Assembly: GCA_022393335.1 (NCBI GenBank)
Contig: JAJEKB010021383.1
Span: forward strand, 1,785,608 to 1,849,607
Length of the DNA stretch: 64,000 nt
Direction of reading: 5' to 3'
DNA from: Macrotrachela quadricornifera
Lineage: Eukaryota > Rotifera > Eurotatoria > Philodinida > Philodinidae
A model generated the notes under the pieces. It saw only the letters and a list, made by a program, of their open reading frames with translations, searched no databases and was not told the origin of the DNA. Below, one piece after another: positions 35,172-47,724 of this stretch. How positions within the stretch are numbered: the first letter of the stretch is position 1; each line of letters starts with the position of its first letter. Position numbers and translations under genes: made by a program.

Positions 35172-35396
35172 AAAGGAAACAATTCTATTCGACATTACAG
35201 TTCTCACATCCTCAATATATCTAAAATTAAATGGTATGAAGATATAATATCAACGCAAATTTTGAAAAGTTATAATTAAAGATTTTCATTAATATTCAAT
35301 ATTTATCAAAATTTGTGTTTTGATTGTGTTTAATACAGAAATAGAACTATAATAAATTAATTTCTTTCATTATAGATAAATAATTTGATTAACAAA

Positions 35397-36366
35397 ATGG
35401 AACAAAAAGACACACAATCTCTATCAAGAGAACAAATTCTTCATTTTTTTCAAGTAAAATTTATACTTTATATTAGTTTGAATCTTCATTCTTTCAAATT
35501 TAGTCTGCAACTGATCTTAATGTTCAAGATTCAGTTCGATTTCTCAATCAATCTCAATGGAATGTAACGGTGAGTTTTACTTCTTTTATCCTAGAATAAG
35601 AATATCTTTATTTTTATTTTTATTTTTATTTTTTTAGAATGCTATAGAAAACTTTCTTAGTAGAAATGGTAAGTTTTTTATTTATTTCATTTTCTTTTTT
35701 TTTACCAAAACTATGTTTTGTTCTGTTAGAGTATGGAGGAGCTCTAACAAATTCAAAGACAGGTTCACAACAAATGACTAGTCTTGCTATACATTGTGCA
35801 AACGATCAACATCTTGCTGAATTGATTCATTCTCAAGTAAATGGATCAAGTACTCAAAAGGTAAATTGTAATTGAACTTGTTCTATATTTCAAAAACAAA
35901 ATATTTTAATAATGATTAGGATCTATCCAATATTGTTATGATGAGTGAACATAAACGAATAGCTATTGTTGCTCATAATAATAAAAAAGCTGAATTAATT
36001 GAATGTCTAAAATCACATCGTAATGTACTTTCGAAACATAAACTTTATGGTACTGGTACAACTGGATCATTAGTTGAAAAAGAATTACAAATACCAGTAA
36101 CTAAATTTGAAAGTGGTCCTTTAGGTGGTGATCAACAAATAAGAGCAAAAATAGCTGCAAGAGAACTTGATATTCTAATTTTTTTTATTGATCCATTAGA
36201 TTCTCATCCTCATGGTACTGATGTTCGTGCACTGATTCGATTGGCACAAGTTTATGGAATTGTTTGTGCTACAACTGCAGTTACTGTGGATTTTATACTT
36301 ACTTCAAAATTAATGAATAAAACTCACGTACGAAAACTTCAATTACGTTCATCGTCAAAAGCATAA
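35397..36366 (+). CDS. UBA-like domain/methylglyoxal synthase fusion, copy C
   Basis: Five exons: 35397-35453, 35504-35569, 35638-35668, 35730-35860 and 35920-36366 (243 residues). Lengths of exons 1, 2, 3 and 5 equal those of copy B; exon 4 is 6 bp longer and is the most changed part. The UBA-like part reads ILHFFQ, SVRFLNQSQWNVTNAIENFL. The catalytic exon keeps VAHNNKK, TGTTGSL, SGPLGGDQQ, FFIDPL and HPHGTD, so the reaction residues of methylglyoxal synthase are intact. One change stands out: the Gly after GGDQQI is Arg (IRA instead of IGA), next to the active-site loop. Protein-level conservation with clear silent divergence suggests that both copies have been kept under selection. Downstream DNA at 36844-36912 resembles DNA downstream of copy A. 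Confidence 0.85.
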
Positions 36367-36998
36367 TTGAATGATTTATTTAACGAGAAAATGTTTGATA
36401 TTCTAGTCAAAATAAGCAAAAGTTCAATTCTTATTCTCTTCTATGTTTTATAAATACTATTTTCTTCTAATTAATAAAGTATATAGTCAAAAATACATAT
36501 TTTTGTTAATGAGAGCGATTCAAAATCTGAAGAAATTGATTTTTAAGTCCGATAAAACAACTCAAATATTCATTACATGTTGTACAACTTTTACTTTTCT
36601 ACAGAACGATAAAAAAATAACTTTCAAGTTGTGTTTAGACAAGTCTTCCACTAATGTCATAGTTAGTGGTTTTGTCAATAAAAATCAAATATTTTTAATG
36701 ATTTTCATTTCCAGCTGACAGTTGTATAGCTACATTGATTTATTATTCGTAATCAATATTCAAAACTACATGGAATCACATACAATATAAATGAATTTTT
36801 TTGACGAAAAACTCACCTATCATGTCTCTCAGCTATCTGTTTTAAAGATTTTGACTCCTCGACCCACAGTCCAGTTTTTTGTAAAAAAAGATTCTGTCAA
36901 ATTACATGCGATTCAAAGCAATTTTTAACACTGACTACAAGTAACATTTTTATTTTCTTATACAATTGTCTCACAGGAATGAAAATCTCTTAAGTAAA

Positions 36999-37185
36999 CC
37001 CCCCCCCCGCAATAAAAGGCCCGGGGCCTTCTATTATGGTTTCGCACATCGCACTTTTTTGTGGAAAAATCCCCCTACCCCTGTAGGGCATTTTTTCTAG
37101 ATTTTTGCTCCAGAGGGGCCTTCTATTTAAAGAGGGCCTTTTAGTACGGGAGGGCCTTCTATTGCGGGGGGGGGGGGGGGGGGGG
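36999..37185. mobile_element. 187-bp MITE-like unit with C/G homopolymer ends
   Basis: It begins with a run of 10 C followed by GCAATAAAAGGCCC and ends with GGGCCTTCTATTGC followed by a run of about 21 G. The ends are inverted repeats of one another. Inside, AGGGGCCTTCTATT and GAGGGCCTTTTAGTACGG are further variants of the end sequence. The length of the G run is probably not reliable. Confidence 0.55.
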
Positions 37186-37547
37186 TCTGTTTTTTATGAA
37201 AACGTCATCATAAACCACTAATCACCATAGTGATGTGGACTCTGCTTGGTTACACTTCGATGGTTATTTTTTTCTGGATATCATTTTAAGCTTTTTTTTA
37301 GAGAAGGAAAAGCTACGTATCTTGATCGCCAAAAGTTACAATAGTCAAAATACATATCGTCGAAATTTGGTAAACTCCGATTTGGTGATAAACGTTTCAG
37401 TAAAACTTTCGACGATCTTCATCTTTAGCGATGTTGTTTTTGGCAATGAGATACACAACCGACTGTAGATTATTTCTATTCATTTCAAGTCACAAATTTT
37501 TATTTATATCTCTTTCTTATCTCGTTTTTAATAAGAAAAAGAAGAAC

Positions 37548-37990
37548 AAAATAAAACTGCGGTTATCACTATTGGAAAGAGGAAATGAAGATGCATCGAA
37601 TCGTACATTCTAGAATTTTCTTATCTGTTTTTTGTAAGGGTTTCAATTGAATTTTATAAGAACAAGCAAATCTAGTAAGTTTTTTACAATGAATTTTCAA
37701 TTATCAAGTATAAATTCAAAGTACGAGTCGAAGATCTACAAAATATGTAAGGCTGAAATACATAATATTCATTTTAATTGAGCCTCAAATAGAAATTTGC
37801 ACCAAACGTTGTGAACAAAGTTCACTTTTGTGCTTTTTCTTTTTTTCATAAAAAAAACACATTTTCTCGACACTTATAAAATTGGAGAACAATACTTTAG
37901 AAATCAATGTCAGAAAAATCTATAATATACGAATTAATGCATCTTCATCTCCTCTTTCTAATGGTGAAAAGCGCAGTTCTCTATCTTATT
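37548..37990. mobile_element. Fold-back element of the CGGTTTT...ATTGGAAAGAG family
   Basis: ACTGCGGTTATCACTATTGGAAAGAGGAAATGAAGATGCAT (from 37556, shown by its parts) pairs with its near-complement at 37936-37977. The same inverted sequence bounds the element at 61766-62225 and recurs singly near 50460. No coding capacity or clear target duplication was found. Confidence 0.55.
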
Positions 37991-38096
37991 TCTATCAAAA
38001 CTTACTTAGAAAATACTTCCTACCATTGATGCAACCGTAGCTACATGCGAACAAAGCAGATCTTATCAAAATTTTATTATTACGGTATTAGTTGTA

Positions 38097-38900
38097 ATGG
38101 GTATCCCAAAAAGAATAGCTCTTGCAGTATTTTTAAGATTTCTCTTGTATTATACCTTTGATCAATGTGCTTTTTATTACTAACAGATAGCTCTTGAAAT
38201 TCTCTATAAAATCATATATGACTAAATCCCAAAATAGTTTTAGATATATTTGAAAAAGGATGAAACCTAAAGATATACGAACAGCTGTAAAAAGTAAATA
38301 ACAGTCACACTTTGTATTTCATATTTTTATTCCTAAATATGTTCTATTAAAAAAGTAAACAGTAGGACAATATGCAGCATGAAAAGCTGTACAATCAGCA
38401 AGATTAAGTAGATTCAAAATAAAGGAAAATTGTATGTGATTAATTGTCACCAATATGGAAAAGAATAATTTTCTTTGAAGAACGAGAATATCTTTTTTTT
38501 CATTTTGTCTTTTTATCACCTAATATATTTTCTTTAAAAAATTAAAAAATATTACAAGATGCAACGTGAAGAGCTCTATAATTTACAAACAACAGTTTAT
38601 TTTGTAGATTGCACAGCTTTTCATATTCCATATTGCCGTACAATTTGTTTTTTTTTAATAAAACGTCTTTAGAAATAAAAATATGATATACAAGGTGTGA
38701 CTATTATTTACTATTTACAGCTGTTCAAATACCTTTAGAATACGTCATTTTTCAAATATATCTAAAACTATTCGGAATCTAGTCATATATGATTCTGTAA
38801 AGAGTTTCAAGAGCTATCGTTTGGTAATTAAAAAAACTTTGATCGAAGAGAAATTCTAGAAATACTGCGAGGATCATTCTTTCTGGGACATCTGTTATTA
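38097..38900. mobile_element. 0.8-kb fold-back element with about 220-bp arms
   Basis: The left arm (38097-38320, starting TATCCCAAAAAGAATAGCTC) pairs with the right arm (38685-38900, ending TCATTCTTTCTGGGACA). The unpaired centre holds two copies of a motif GATGCAACGTGAAGAGCTCT. Related sequence occurs at 50300-51290 and in the element at 63103-63668. No transposase was found. Confidence 0.6.
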
Positions 38901-39332
38901 TATCCAACTAGCATTACTCACTAAGTTATCATTACAGAACAGATCAATTCATAGACAAATATTCCACATTTCATAGAAAACATTTAAAAAGAATTCAAAC
39001 GCAATAGTTTTATTAATTATTCGACCAAGTAAACAAGATTTTTTTATATGTTGAAAGCCGCATAATTACATATGAGTTCGGTTGAATGTGTTTGGACGTG
39101 TTTCATTAATTCTATCGCAGAACGCATCCGTATATCTCGAACACATTTAAATGCGACCGATGATTAAAACGTAGTAAAACAGATTTATGAATAAAACACT
39201 TATTATACTTTATTGGAATTATTATTAAATAATGAATGAAGATAAATTATATAGTAGAATAAACAGATTAAATCACCTAATTTTGTTTATTTAATCAAAT
39301 AAAGTTGTTTAGTATGAAAAAAATGACTGATG

Positions 39333-39402
39333 ACCCGAGGGATGGCATAGTTGGTCTACGCATCTGCTTGTCAGATATGTCATGGTTTAATTCTTTCCCA
39401 TG
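39333..39402 (+). repeat. tRNA-derived SINE-like head
   Basis: The segment has an A-box-like TGGCATAGTTGG at 39343, a B-box-like GGTTTAATTC at 39384, and between them ATCTGCTTGTCAGAT. That part can form an anticodon arm with GTC, as in tRNA-Asp. The acceptor stem does not close and the B box is imperfect (GGTTTAATTC for GGTTCGANTC), so it is not a working tRNA gene. A SINE head or tRNA pseudogene is the better reading. Confidence 0.5.
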
Positions 39403-41176
39403 GCACGTTCGTTTCACGATGTACGATATCAGAAGAACGGACAACAGTAGACACCTCGATTTGTCATCGCTGCTTCTATAAACCGCTATGCAATGCTGTC
39501 TGTTCTTTTCTTTCTCTGATTGTTATCATTATTCTGTCTTTCAACTCTTTCGTAAGTATTTGAGAAAAGAATATGAGCGGCACGAAATGAATATGTACAA
39601 TCTAAAAAAACATAATTGATGATCTCAATAAATATTATAGATAATGATTAAAACATATATCTAACAATGACAGTATGTTAGTTTAAATTAATTTAAAATA
39701 CAAGTACAACTATTAATTCAAATTAATATTCAATCAAGTTAAGACAAATGAGCAGAAGACAACACTATAATTTTAATTATTATTGATTCAGATTAAAGAT
39801 GACTAATGGATAATGATTGTAAATAAATTGGTCATGTATACAAAAAAAAACCCACAAGAATTTGTTTTCAAGTCTTTTTCGAAGAATAGTTTATTGAAAT
39901 AAGAAAAAAAGGAATCATTTGTTCGTGTAGAACAATGATCCTTTCTCAGCGTCGAAAATTGATCACAGAGAATTTTATTTTTTTTGAATTCGGAAAGTAC
40001 ATAATTGAAATAAGCTTTACGTTCCACGGCGTAATCCTTTTCATGCTGCACCTTGTGGTATATTTTGTTTTTTTTAAAACAACATATCAAGTGTTGCAAA
40101 AATGAAACGGAAAAAGGTAGTTTTATTTTTTCCGAGGATGAGTTTCGTCATTATTTGAAAAGAAGACCATTAAATTAAGAATTAAGTTTATAAAAAATGC
40201 GAAGAAAATTATCATTTAGAATTTATATGATAGAAAAGGCAAAAATTCAAATTTTTTGTTTATCTTTTTAGACTTATTGTCTTAACAAAGGATATGTATA
40301 ATACCCCATTTATCCTGCACGATACTATTTTTCTAAATATAATGAAATAATCGATTCAAATCTGACTAAGGTATCAAATAGATTTATAAAACAAATTATT
40401 TTTTTTTAATATATTTTCAAAAAAAAATTTCTCATTTCTATTTTACACATCGAATGTCACATGTATAATTATTTTTTCGTGTTTATATTTATTACTTATG
40501 TGCATGATTCACTTTCTTTGTGATAAGAAAAGAATATGTTTGAATAGGCATCACATTCTCATAAATAAATATTATTGTATAAATAATAAAGAAAATTCCA
40601 ACAAAAAATAAAATCACATTCATATGTATTCTTGAAATGGTATATAGACTGTTCTTTTTTTTATAGATACAAATTTTAAAGATATATTCTCAACAAAGTA
40701 TAACATATCTATTCTTAACGTAAATAATGAGACATAAAGCGCTAGACATGCATCTACTCAGGTGACTTAATCTTTTATAATATTTTTGTTTTATTTTGTT
40801 AAATAAAAAAAAATTCTTGAATCTAAAAAAAACTCCTTATGTAATATGTTCTGGGTAAAAACCCATAGATGTGGGTATACTAAGTGTTAAATATAACTGT
40901 TGTTTTGAATGTTTTTTTTTCTTATATTTAAATCATTAGAAGATATATGCGGTATATAGTATCGTACTTCAATTTAGATCTAATCTACTTGAGCATCAAT
41001 ATCTAAACATATTTCGAAAACAGAACTTCATATATATACATTTTTGACAATAAATGATAATGCGCGTAACTTATATATTTTATTTTATTTTTAGATTGTA
41101 TCATAAGTTTGTAAATATATAATCAATTTCTTATCTAATTATTAATTTTATAGAACAAAAAAAAACAAGATATTAA

Positions 41177-43340
41177 ATGGCATATGCATATGATCCTGAG
41201 AATTTGAATCCTGATTTACAATTATTAAAAAATTTTGATGATGCATGGCGAACTGATCTTGTCCTTATCCGTCAAATTACTTTAGAAGAAAAACAAGCAG
41301 AACAAGATCGAGCTTTAGCAGCAAGACTTGGTGGAATTATACTAGATAATGTTTCGGATGATGTCAGAAAATTGGCTATGTTACTTGATGATTATGATGA
41401 TGATAATGAAGATGAGCAAACACGTATGTTTAATTTATTTTTATTCATTTGCTATTTTTAATTACACTGCAATAGCAGTAATCTTATTATGTGACGAATA
41501 AGATTTATTCAATATTATATTCTATTAAAATAAGCTTGTCAGCGCAGTTCCTTTGGAGTTAAAATATGAAACTCATAGATCTTCTTCATCTTAATTAAGT
41601 TAAGATAAAATATGAACAGTAAATAATATCTAATAGACGATAGTTGTTTTCAGAACAATCGATCATCAGATGAATGATCTCCTCTATTTATATTTAATTT
41701 TATTTCTAATTGTTTTTATCGACACACTATTTTTTATTTTGTTTTTTCTTAAATTACCGTTATTCTATTTTATAACTATCGATTTAATCAAAAAAGCTGT
41801 CCTTTATTAAATCTAAGAATATAAATTAATCTGATCACAACTTCATGATAATTCTTCAGTATCGCCATTATTCGATAAAAAATTTTTGTTTTTTTCTTCA
41901 TCATTGCAATCCTTATTTACATGATTCATACTAATTTATTATAATAATAAAACACAGTGAATAATTTGAAAAAGTCAAATAGTTGTAGCAACCAATTTTT
42001 ATATTGTACCTTCTGATAATCAAGTACAACTATCTATGATAATGATGCCTTTAGTCCCCATGTTTATAATAGGAGGCTGCAATACTGCGCCTGCCAGTAA
42101 TCAAGAACACTGTTTGTAAGGGGAGAGAGATGGAAGAAACCCTAAAAGCTTCGACTTAAAACTTACACTCATTATTTTTCTCCGTCAAATATGTTAGTTT
42201 AACAGAATAGTCTACTGATATAATCATGTCTATTTTAGCTGTCATTAGCCACACTTCTACTGTTCAAACAACAACTAGTGTTAATAATCAATCAAAACAG
42301 TAAATCATTATTTTTAAATATTTATCTTTAAAGTTGTATTTTATGTGATATTATTAGAAAGAAGTGTGCTGTATGTATGGAATCAGTGACTACAAAGGAT
42401 CCTCGTACTCCGTGTGGTCATGTATATTGTAAAGGATGTCTTAAAGAACTATTCATGATGTCAATGCAAGATGAATCACTTATGCCACCACGTTGTTGTC
42501 GACAAGAAATTCCAATTGATTTAGTATTGTTAACAAAAAAGGAAATAGAAGGTTTCAATGCTAAACGTCTTGAATACTCAACAATAGATCGTCTGTATTG
42601 TTCACAACCTACTTGTTCAACTTTTATTCCTCCATCACATATCATTAATAGTGTTGGAACATGTCCAAAGTATGTTTAGATATTAAATTTATAACTTAAT
42701 CTAAAGAATATATTTATAATTCATATATTAGACTTAATTGTGGAGTTACAACATGTGCCATTTGTAAACTAGCTAGTCATGGAAATCAAGATTGTCCTAA
42801 GGATGAAGCAACAGCAGCTGTACTAGCTGCAGCTCGTACAGCTGGTTGGACTCGATGTTATCGTTGTCGAGCAGTAGTAGAGTTAACTCAAGGTTGTTAT
42901 CATATGACATGCCGATGTCGCGCTGAATTCTGCTATTTGTGTTCAATACCTTGGAAAAATTGTAAATGTGTCCAATGGGATGAAGCACGTTTATTCGAAG
43001 AAGCTCGTGTTCGTACTGCCAGGTATTTAAAAAGAAAAATCAAAATTGATTAAAGACTAAAATTTGACTAACCTATTATTTCTATGGATTTTTTGTAATT
43101 ATTAGAATTCCCATGTTAAACATGCCACGGGCTGATCATAGAATAGATTTACATCAACATGTGCAACGCATGGCCAATCAATTACGTGCTAATCATGAAT
43201 GTCGACATACAACTGGATGGGCATATACACGAGGTGCAGGCAGATGTGATGAATGTAACCATTTTTTACCACAATATCTTTTTCGTTGCTATAATTGCCA
43301 TTTTATGGCTTGTAACCGATGTCGACGTAACCGATTATAA
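41177..43340 (+). CDS. RBR-type (RING-IBR-RING2) E3 ubiquitin ligase
   Basis: Five exons: 41177-41423, 42239-42299, 42358-42669, 42732-43022 and 43106-43340 (381 residues). The N-terminal 100 residues are acidic and helical (EEKQAEQDRALAARLGG, LLDDYDDDNEDE). RING1 reads CAVCMES, CGHVYCKGC, PRCC. The IBR region follows (YCSQPTC, CPKLNCGVTTCAICK, H...CP). RING2 reads CYRCRAVVELTQGCYHMTCRCRAEFCYLC in parts, with the catalytic cysteine expected in GCYHM. RBR ligases take ubiquitin onto this cysteine before passing it to a substrate. A C-terminal tail adds three more CxxC pairs (CDEC, CYNC, CNRC), suggesting an extra zinc site. Intron 1 (815 bp) contains a dispersed repeat also seen near 49010-49160. 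No transmembrane segment was seen; the substrate is unknown. Confidence 0.88.
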
Positions 43341-46300
43341 TAGTATATAGATTTATTTTAATTTTTGCCTTTTTTTTTTATCTATGATAAACACGATTAG
43401 AATTTTCATGTGGAAAAAAAATTTTTAAATATTTTACTTCAAGGTATTGGTATACGATGGAAAATATTATAACATAAGATATACAATGATTTAATAAAAA
43501 AAAAATAAAAATCTTAGATTTACAAAATTCAATATATAACTCTTACAGATATATTTGACTCTTATTTGAATGATTATCATATGTTATCGAAGATTTTAAG
43601 TAATCTATGGTCTATATATATACAAATAAAGTTTTTAAAATTTGAGTGTAAAATCTTTCAACATTTCTAAATTATCAAAATAAATCTCTATTAATATATC
43701 CTGATGATTTTTCCTATAGTCATAATGAAACATTCACATATTAATGTTATGCCTTACCTATTTAAACTAGTAAGAACATTTCGAAGGAAAAATCAATTTT
43801 TTTGCCATTTATTCGTGTTGAGATATATGCAAAAAAAAATATGTGCAAACATTTTAGGATATCCAGTATATCACTAAAATCGACAACTTTTCCTATCAAA
43901 TGTTTCAAAGATATCGAAAAAAAATTATTACAGAAAATAAAAAGTTTTCAAGGAACTAGATTATCGAATAGCCTAATCCCTGTCAATTTTTATCCATCCA
44001 GAAAGATCTTTTAATCGTCACCAAAATGCCTGTTCAATTTTAGCATGAATATACTGTAGGCATTAAGTTAGAATTAATGTAATAGATTTTAATCTAGAAT
44101 ATCCGATCTATTTAGGATATTAAAGAAAGGTGATTTTTTGTTTCAATCATTGTATTTTTTTTAACATAGGCGATGAAACAGTTCTACTCTAGGGTAGATT
44201 CAAACTAAGAAACAGTTGCAATTATCACAAAATCGGTCATAATTATAATGTAGCAAATTACTTCATTTTGTGATGAATGAAAAAATCTGCGCTCAATTTT
44301 CATCTGTTTTCATGATTTAAATTTTGGTTTGTAAGAAGTAATCAATTATTACAAAGTTCATAGTGTAATTCATGAAGTCTAAATTATTTTTCGATAACTT
44401 ATCATGAAACTGTTTGAAATATGATTGAAAGCACATACAAATTGCAATGACTGTGACAAATTTTTTAATTTGTCTATATTTTATTTCACTTTTCTACGCC
44501 AGTTTCAATTTTTTATAGGTTGAATAACTAGCTAACAAATGTGACGTTGTATCTTGATACTACGAAAACTGAAAGAATAAATGAAAAAGTCTTTGAAAGA
44601 AAAAATTAAAATATCCAGCTGCAGAACTATTTGTATTGTCTTGTCTTTTGGTAGAAAATCAAAACAAATACTTCGTTAAATTCGTGGTGAACTATGTAAA
44701 TTCAAATTATTACATTTCAATGCATAATTCTTTATTCATCATCAGTATTATTCGAACTCTTGGATAAACGAGTTCAACAGAAAATAGTTTTTAATTAGTA
44801 CTATTTTTAAAATTATTTTATTATATTGAAAGAAAAATATGTTTCCATCGTGTCTAACTTGTATCGACTTACTAACAAAATGTCAGTGTAGATCAAAAGA
44901 AAATGCAATATTTTTTATAACGTGACTTTAGTATTACTGAAAATACAGGTTGATATCGTGATAGTCTGCCTGTTATTAGAAGAGTATAAAAAATGAACAA
45001 TAATGATTTTTTTTCTTTTATCCAGGTTGTTTGCTTCGAAGAGGCAAATTCATTTGTCGGGAGGGCAAGTAAATTTTTTTTTTAAGTGAAACTACTATAC
45101 AGTTATCAAGCCTTCCAAGTGCAGGTACTGAGCTCAAGGTGCTTTACTAGTGTACCTGTCAGCATCTGGATACTATAAGGTACTCATGAGTTTTAATGAA
45201 TGGTTGAATACTTTATGTTATGACGTCTCAAATGTTCAATTCACTAAAAAGTTAAAGCGATTTTTCCTCGACGTTTGAGAATTATACAAATGTCTGAATG
45301 AGTGCTCATATACTAAAGCTGTTTTCAGATGAGTGTCCGACAAAATTCTTCTGATATATTGATAACAGGATACTTGTATTCGTGCCCAGATGAAAATCGT
45401 CGCAGTGCGTTGAGTAGGATTGTTATATTTATGCTGTCAAAGCGATTTTTTGTAAGCTATCTCACAGTAATTTTCGTTTATTCTAACACTAAGACATTGT
45501 AATCAACTCTTCAAGTATTAGCGTTCTGAATAAAGGACTTTTTTTTTTAAGCTTTTTAAATTGTACATCATCCATGAAGACAAAAATATATCGTCAATTG
45601 TTTGATTTTGAACTAAATGACATACATTTGTGTAGTTGAACGTACAGTATTATTCACCGGATAGAAATCATCTAATGAGGTGACTATTCATTTCAATGTT
45701 GACAAAATAGAGAAATTGTTATAATGTCAGTACATTGAGAGCAAAGATGTAATAAGAAGCAATTTGAATGTGATTGACGTTAATAATTTTTGGAAGACAG
45801 ATTATATTAAGAAAACAAATTTTGTTCCGTTTTACTATTATATTTATTAACCATTTCTCCAATAGTCCCTCTCCCTATAAAAACAGTTTTTAAAAAAATT
45901 GTATTGATTTTGTTTTTTTAAATTTATTTCATTTTTCCGGGGGAGAGGGGAAGCGAACATGGTCTTCAGGAGGGCGAAGTGTCCTATGCCTCCCTCGCTG
46001 GATAAACACTGCACAAATTTTCATCAATACTTAAACGAAAACAAAATTCAAAGCTTTAAATAACATAATACTGACGTTAATTGTCATACACATCTCCACT
46101 TGCACACTATCAACCCACATACGCACGCATATATAAAAGGGGTTCTGAATTCGAAAATAAACGTAAAAACGAATAAGAAAACCCTTGCCAGTCCAATTCA
46201 TAGGCAACTTGTTTCCTCGACACCTTTAGCACTTACATGTACATCTGTACGAAATTTATTCTTCTTTCACACATATTTTCCTCTTTCATCGCCGATCGAC

Positions 46301-47532
46301 AATTTATACATCATTAAATTCAGTATGAAAAACTAAATAAAACGATGTACTTTCAGATCACCGGCAATGGAAATCAAAACCATCCAAGAGCGAATAGATT
46401 GATTGTAGATGTGTACAAACAGTGTACATGTTCGTGAGATTTTAGGGGAAATTTTTTTTCTCTGAATCTATTGCCATTGATCCCAAAGTACATCATGTTT
46501 TGTACAAACTAGTATTTTATTTCGTGTGTTGTTGTTAAGGTGGCCATATCCAAATTCTTGTCCGCCATATTGGTTTTTGGTGGTTATGAATTTTTCCATT
46601 GGTCAGCTTCTGATCAATGAAAATTTTTTATCTCGTCCTGGTAAATCGTTACATCGTGCTAGCGTCACATCGATCACCTCATTTGTTAATTTCCAATGAC
46701 TGTTTAATGAAGGACTCATTGATTAATCCTTTATTTATTAACTAATTAGCGTTTTTCTCATTAAATATTCAATCCAAATTAATGAATGAGGTATGGAATA
46801 AATACAGCTCGTACAGTTCCACTTAAAGTCAGTTGTTGATGGCATCCATTCAGAAAACACTCAAATCTCGACGTAACAGACAAATTAACTTTATGATCTG
46901 CTAACATCAAAAAATATATTGATTCAAACTAATTTATAATTGATTATATCGCATATCTTAACATATTTATTAAGGTATATATATATGTATCAATTCACCT
47001 TAAAGAAAATAAATAACTATAACGATGAAAAATAGAATGTTTTTATTAACAAATATTCATGAAAAACTTCGAATTTTTCGAGAACATGTATATATTAAAA
47101 GAAAAGAAAACAAAAAGCGACCGTATTCCATAATAAATAATTATGCATTCAAATTTTTTCACTGAAATTGTACACTTTGTGTAAGATTGATGCTATATCA
47201 AATTGATAATACTAAATAATGGTTTGTAGAATAACCATTTTTATAATTAATTAATTGATCTATACTATTAAATTCATTCAAACAATACCAACAGATTCAT
47301 ACCTAATAATTATTGAACCTTATTTAGATTTAATATGAATACAACAATTTCATTCCATTGAAAAATTTGAATGATAATGAATTTAATATAAACTAAGCTA
47401 ATGATAAAGTAATGAGTAAATATGCATTAAATATTAGTTAAACACAAAATCTAAAAGATAGTTGAATGATATTATATATTTAATAAAATATGATAAATGC
47501 TTACATTATTTTGATATTAAATTGATTTTTAT
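43341..47532. other. Gene-free stretch
   Basis: No coding region was recognised. Between 45018 and 46005 a possible old transposon is bounded by TTATCCAGG on the left and CTGGATAA on the right, with GGGAGGGC motifs inside both ends; the evidence is weak. The rest is AT-rich. Confidence 0.4.
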
Positions 47533-47724
47533 CTAGTTAGATTTTCCTGAATTATCATTGTGCGACTCATTTTCAGAAGTTTGCGTATCGTAGACTGCGT
47601 TTCCAATGATGCTTTCCATTGTATTATACAAAGTATTAGCTTGATTCCACTGATTATTATCACAGGAATTATGATATTCTTGAATGCATTGTCCAAGTTT
47701 GTCTGAATCATTGGCGGTAGACAT
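47533..47724 (-). CDS. Possible small hydrophilic protein, 63 residues
   Basis: A minus-strand frame starts at 47724 (MSTANDSDKLGQ) and ends with a TAG at 47533-47535. A good splice acceptor (CTATTTCAG) lies just upstream of the ATG, which suggests a 5' UTR intron. The protein is polar, with Trp and two Cys (CIQEYHNSC, NNQWNQANTLYNTME) followed by a Ser/Asn/Glu-rich tail. No domain was recognised. Codon use resembles the neighbouring real genes, but the short length leaves doubt. No signal peptide or membrane segment was seen. Confidence 0.4.
   Translation of the reverse strand: MSTANDSDKLGQCIQEYHNSCDNNQWNQANTLYNTMESIIGNAVYDTQTSENESHNDNSGKSN

Larger units (their letters stand above)
36367..41176. 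other. Gene-free stretch with several mobile elements
   Basis: No host gene was recognised. It holds the GC-tract element at 36999-37185, fold-back elements at about 37548-37990 and 38097-38900, and a tRNA-derived SINE-like sequence near 39333. The remainder (39600-41176) is AT-rich and featureless to my reading. Confidence 0.5.
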
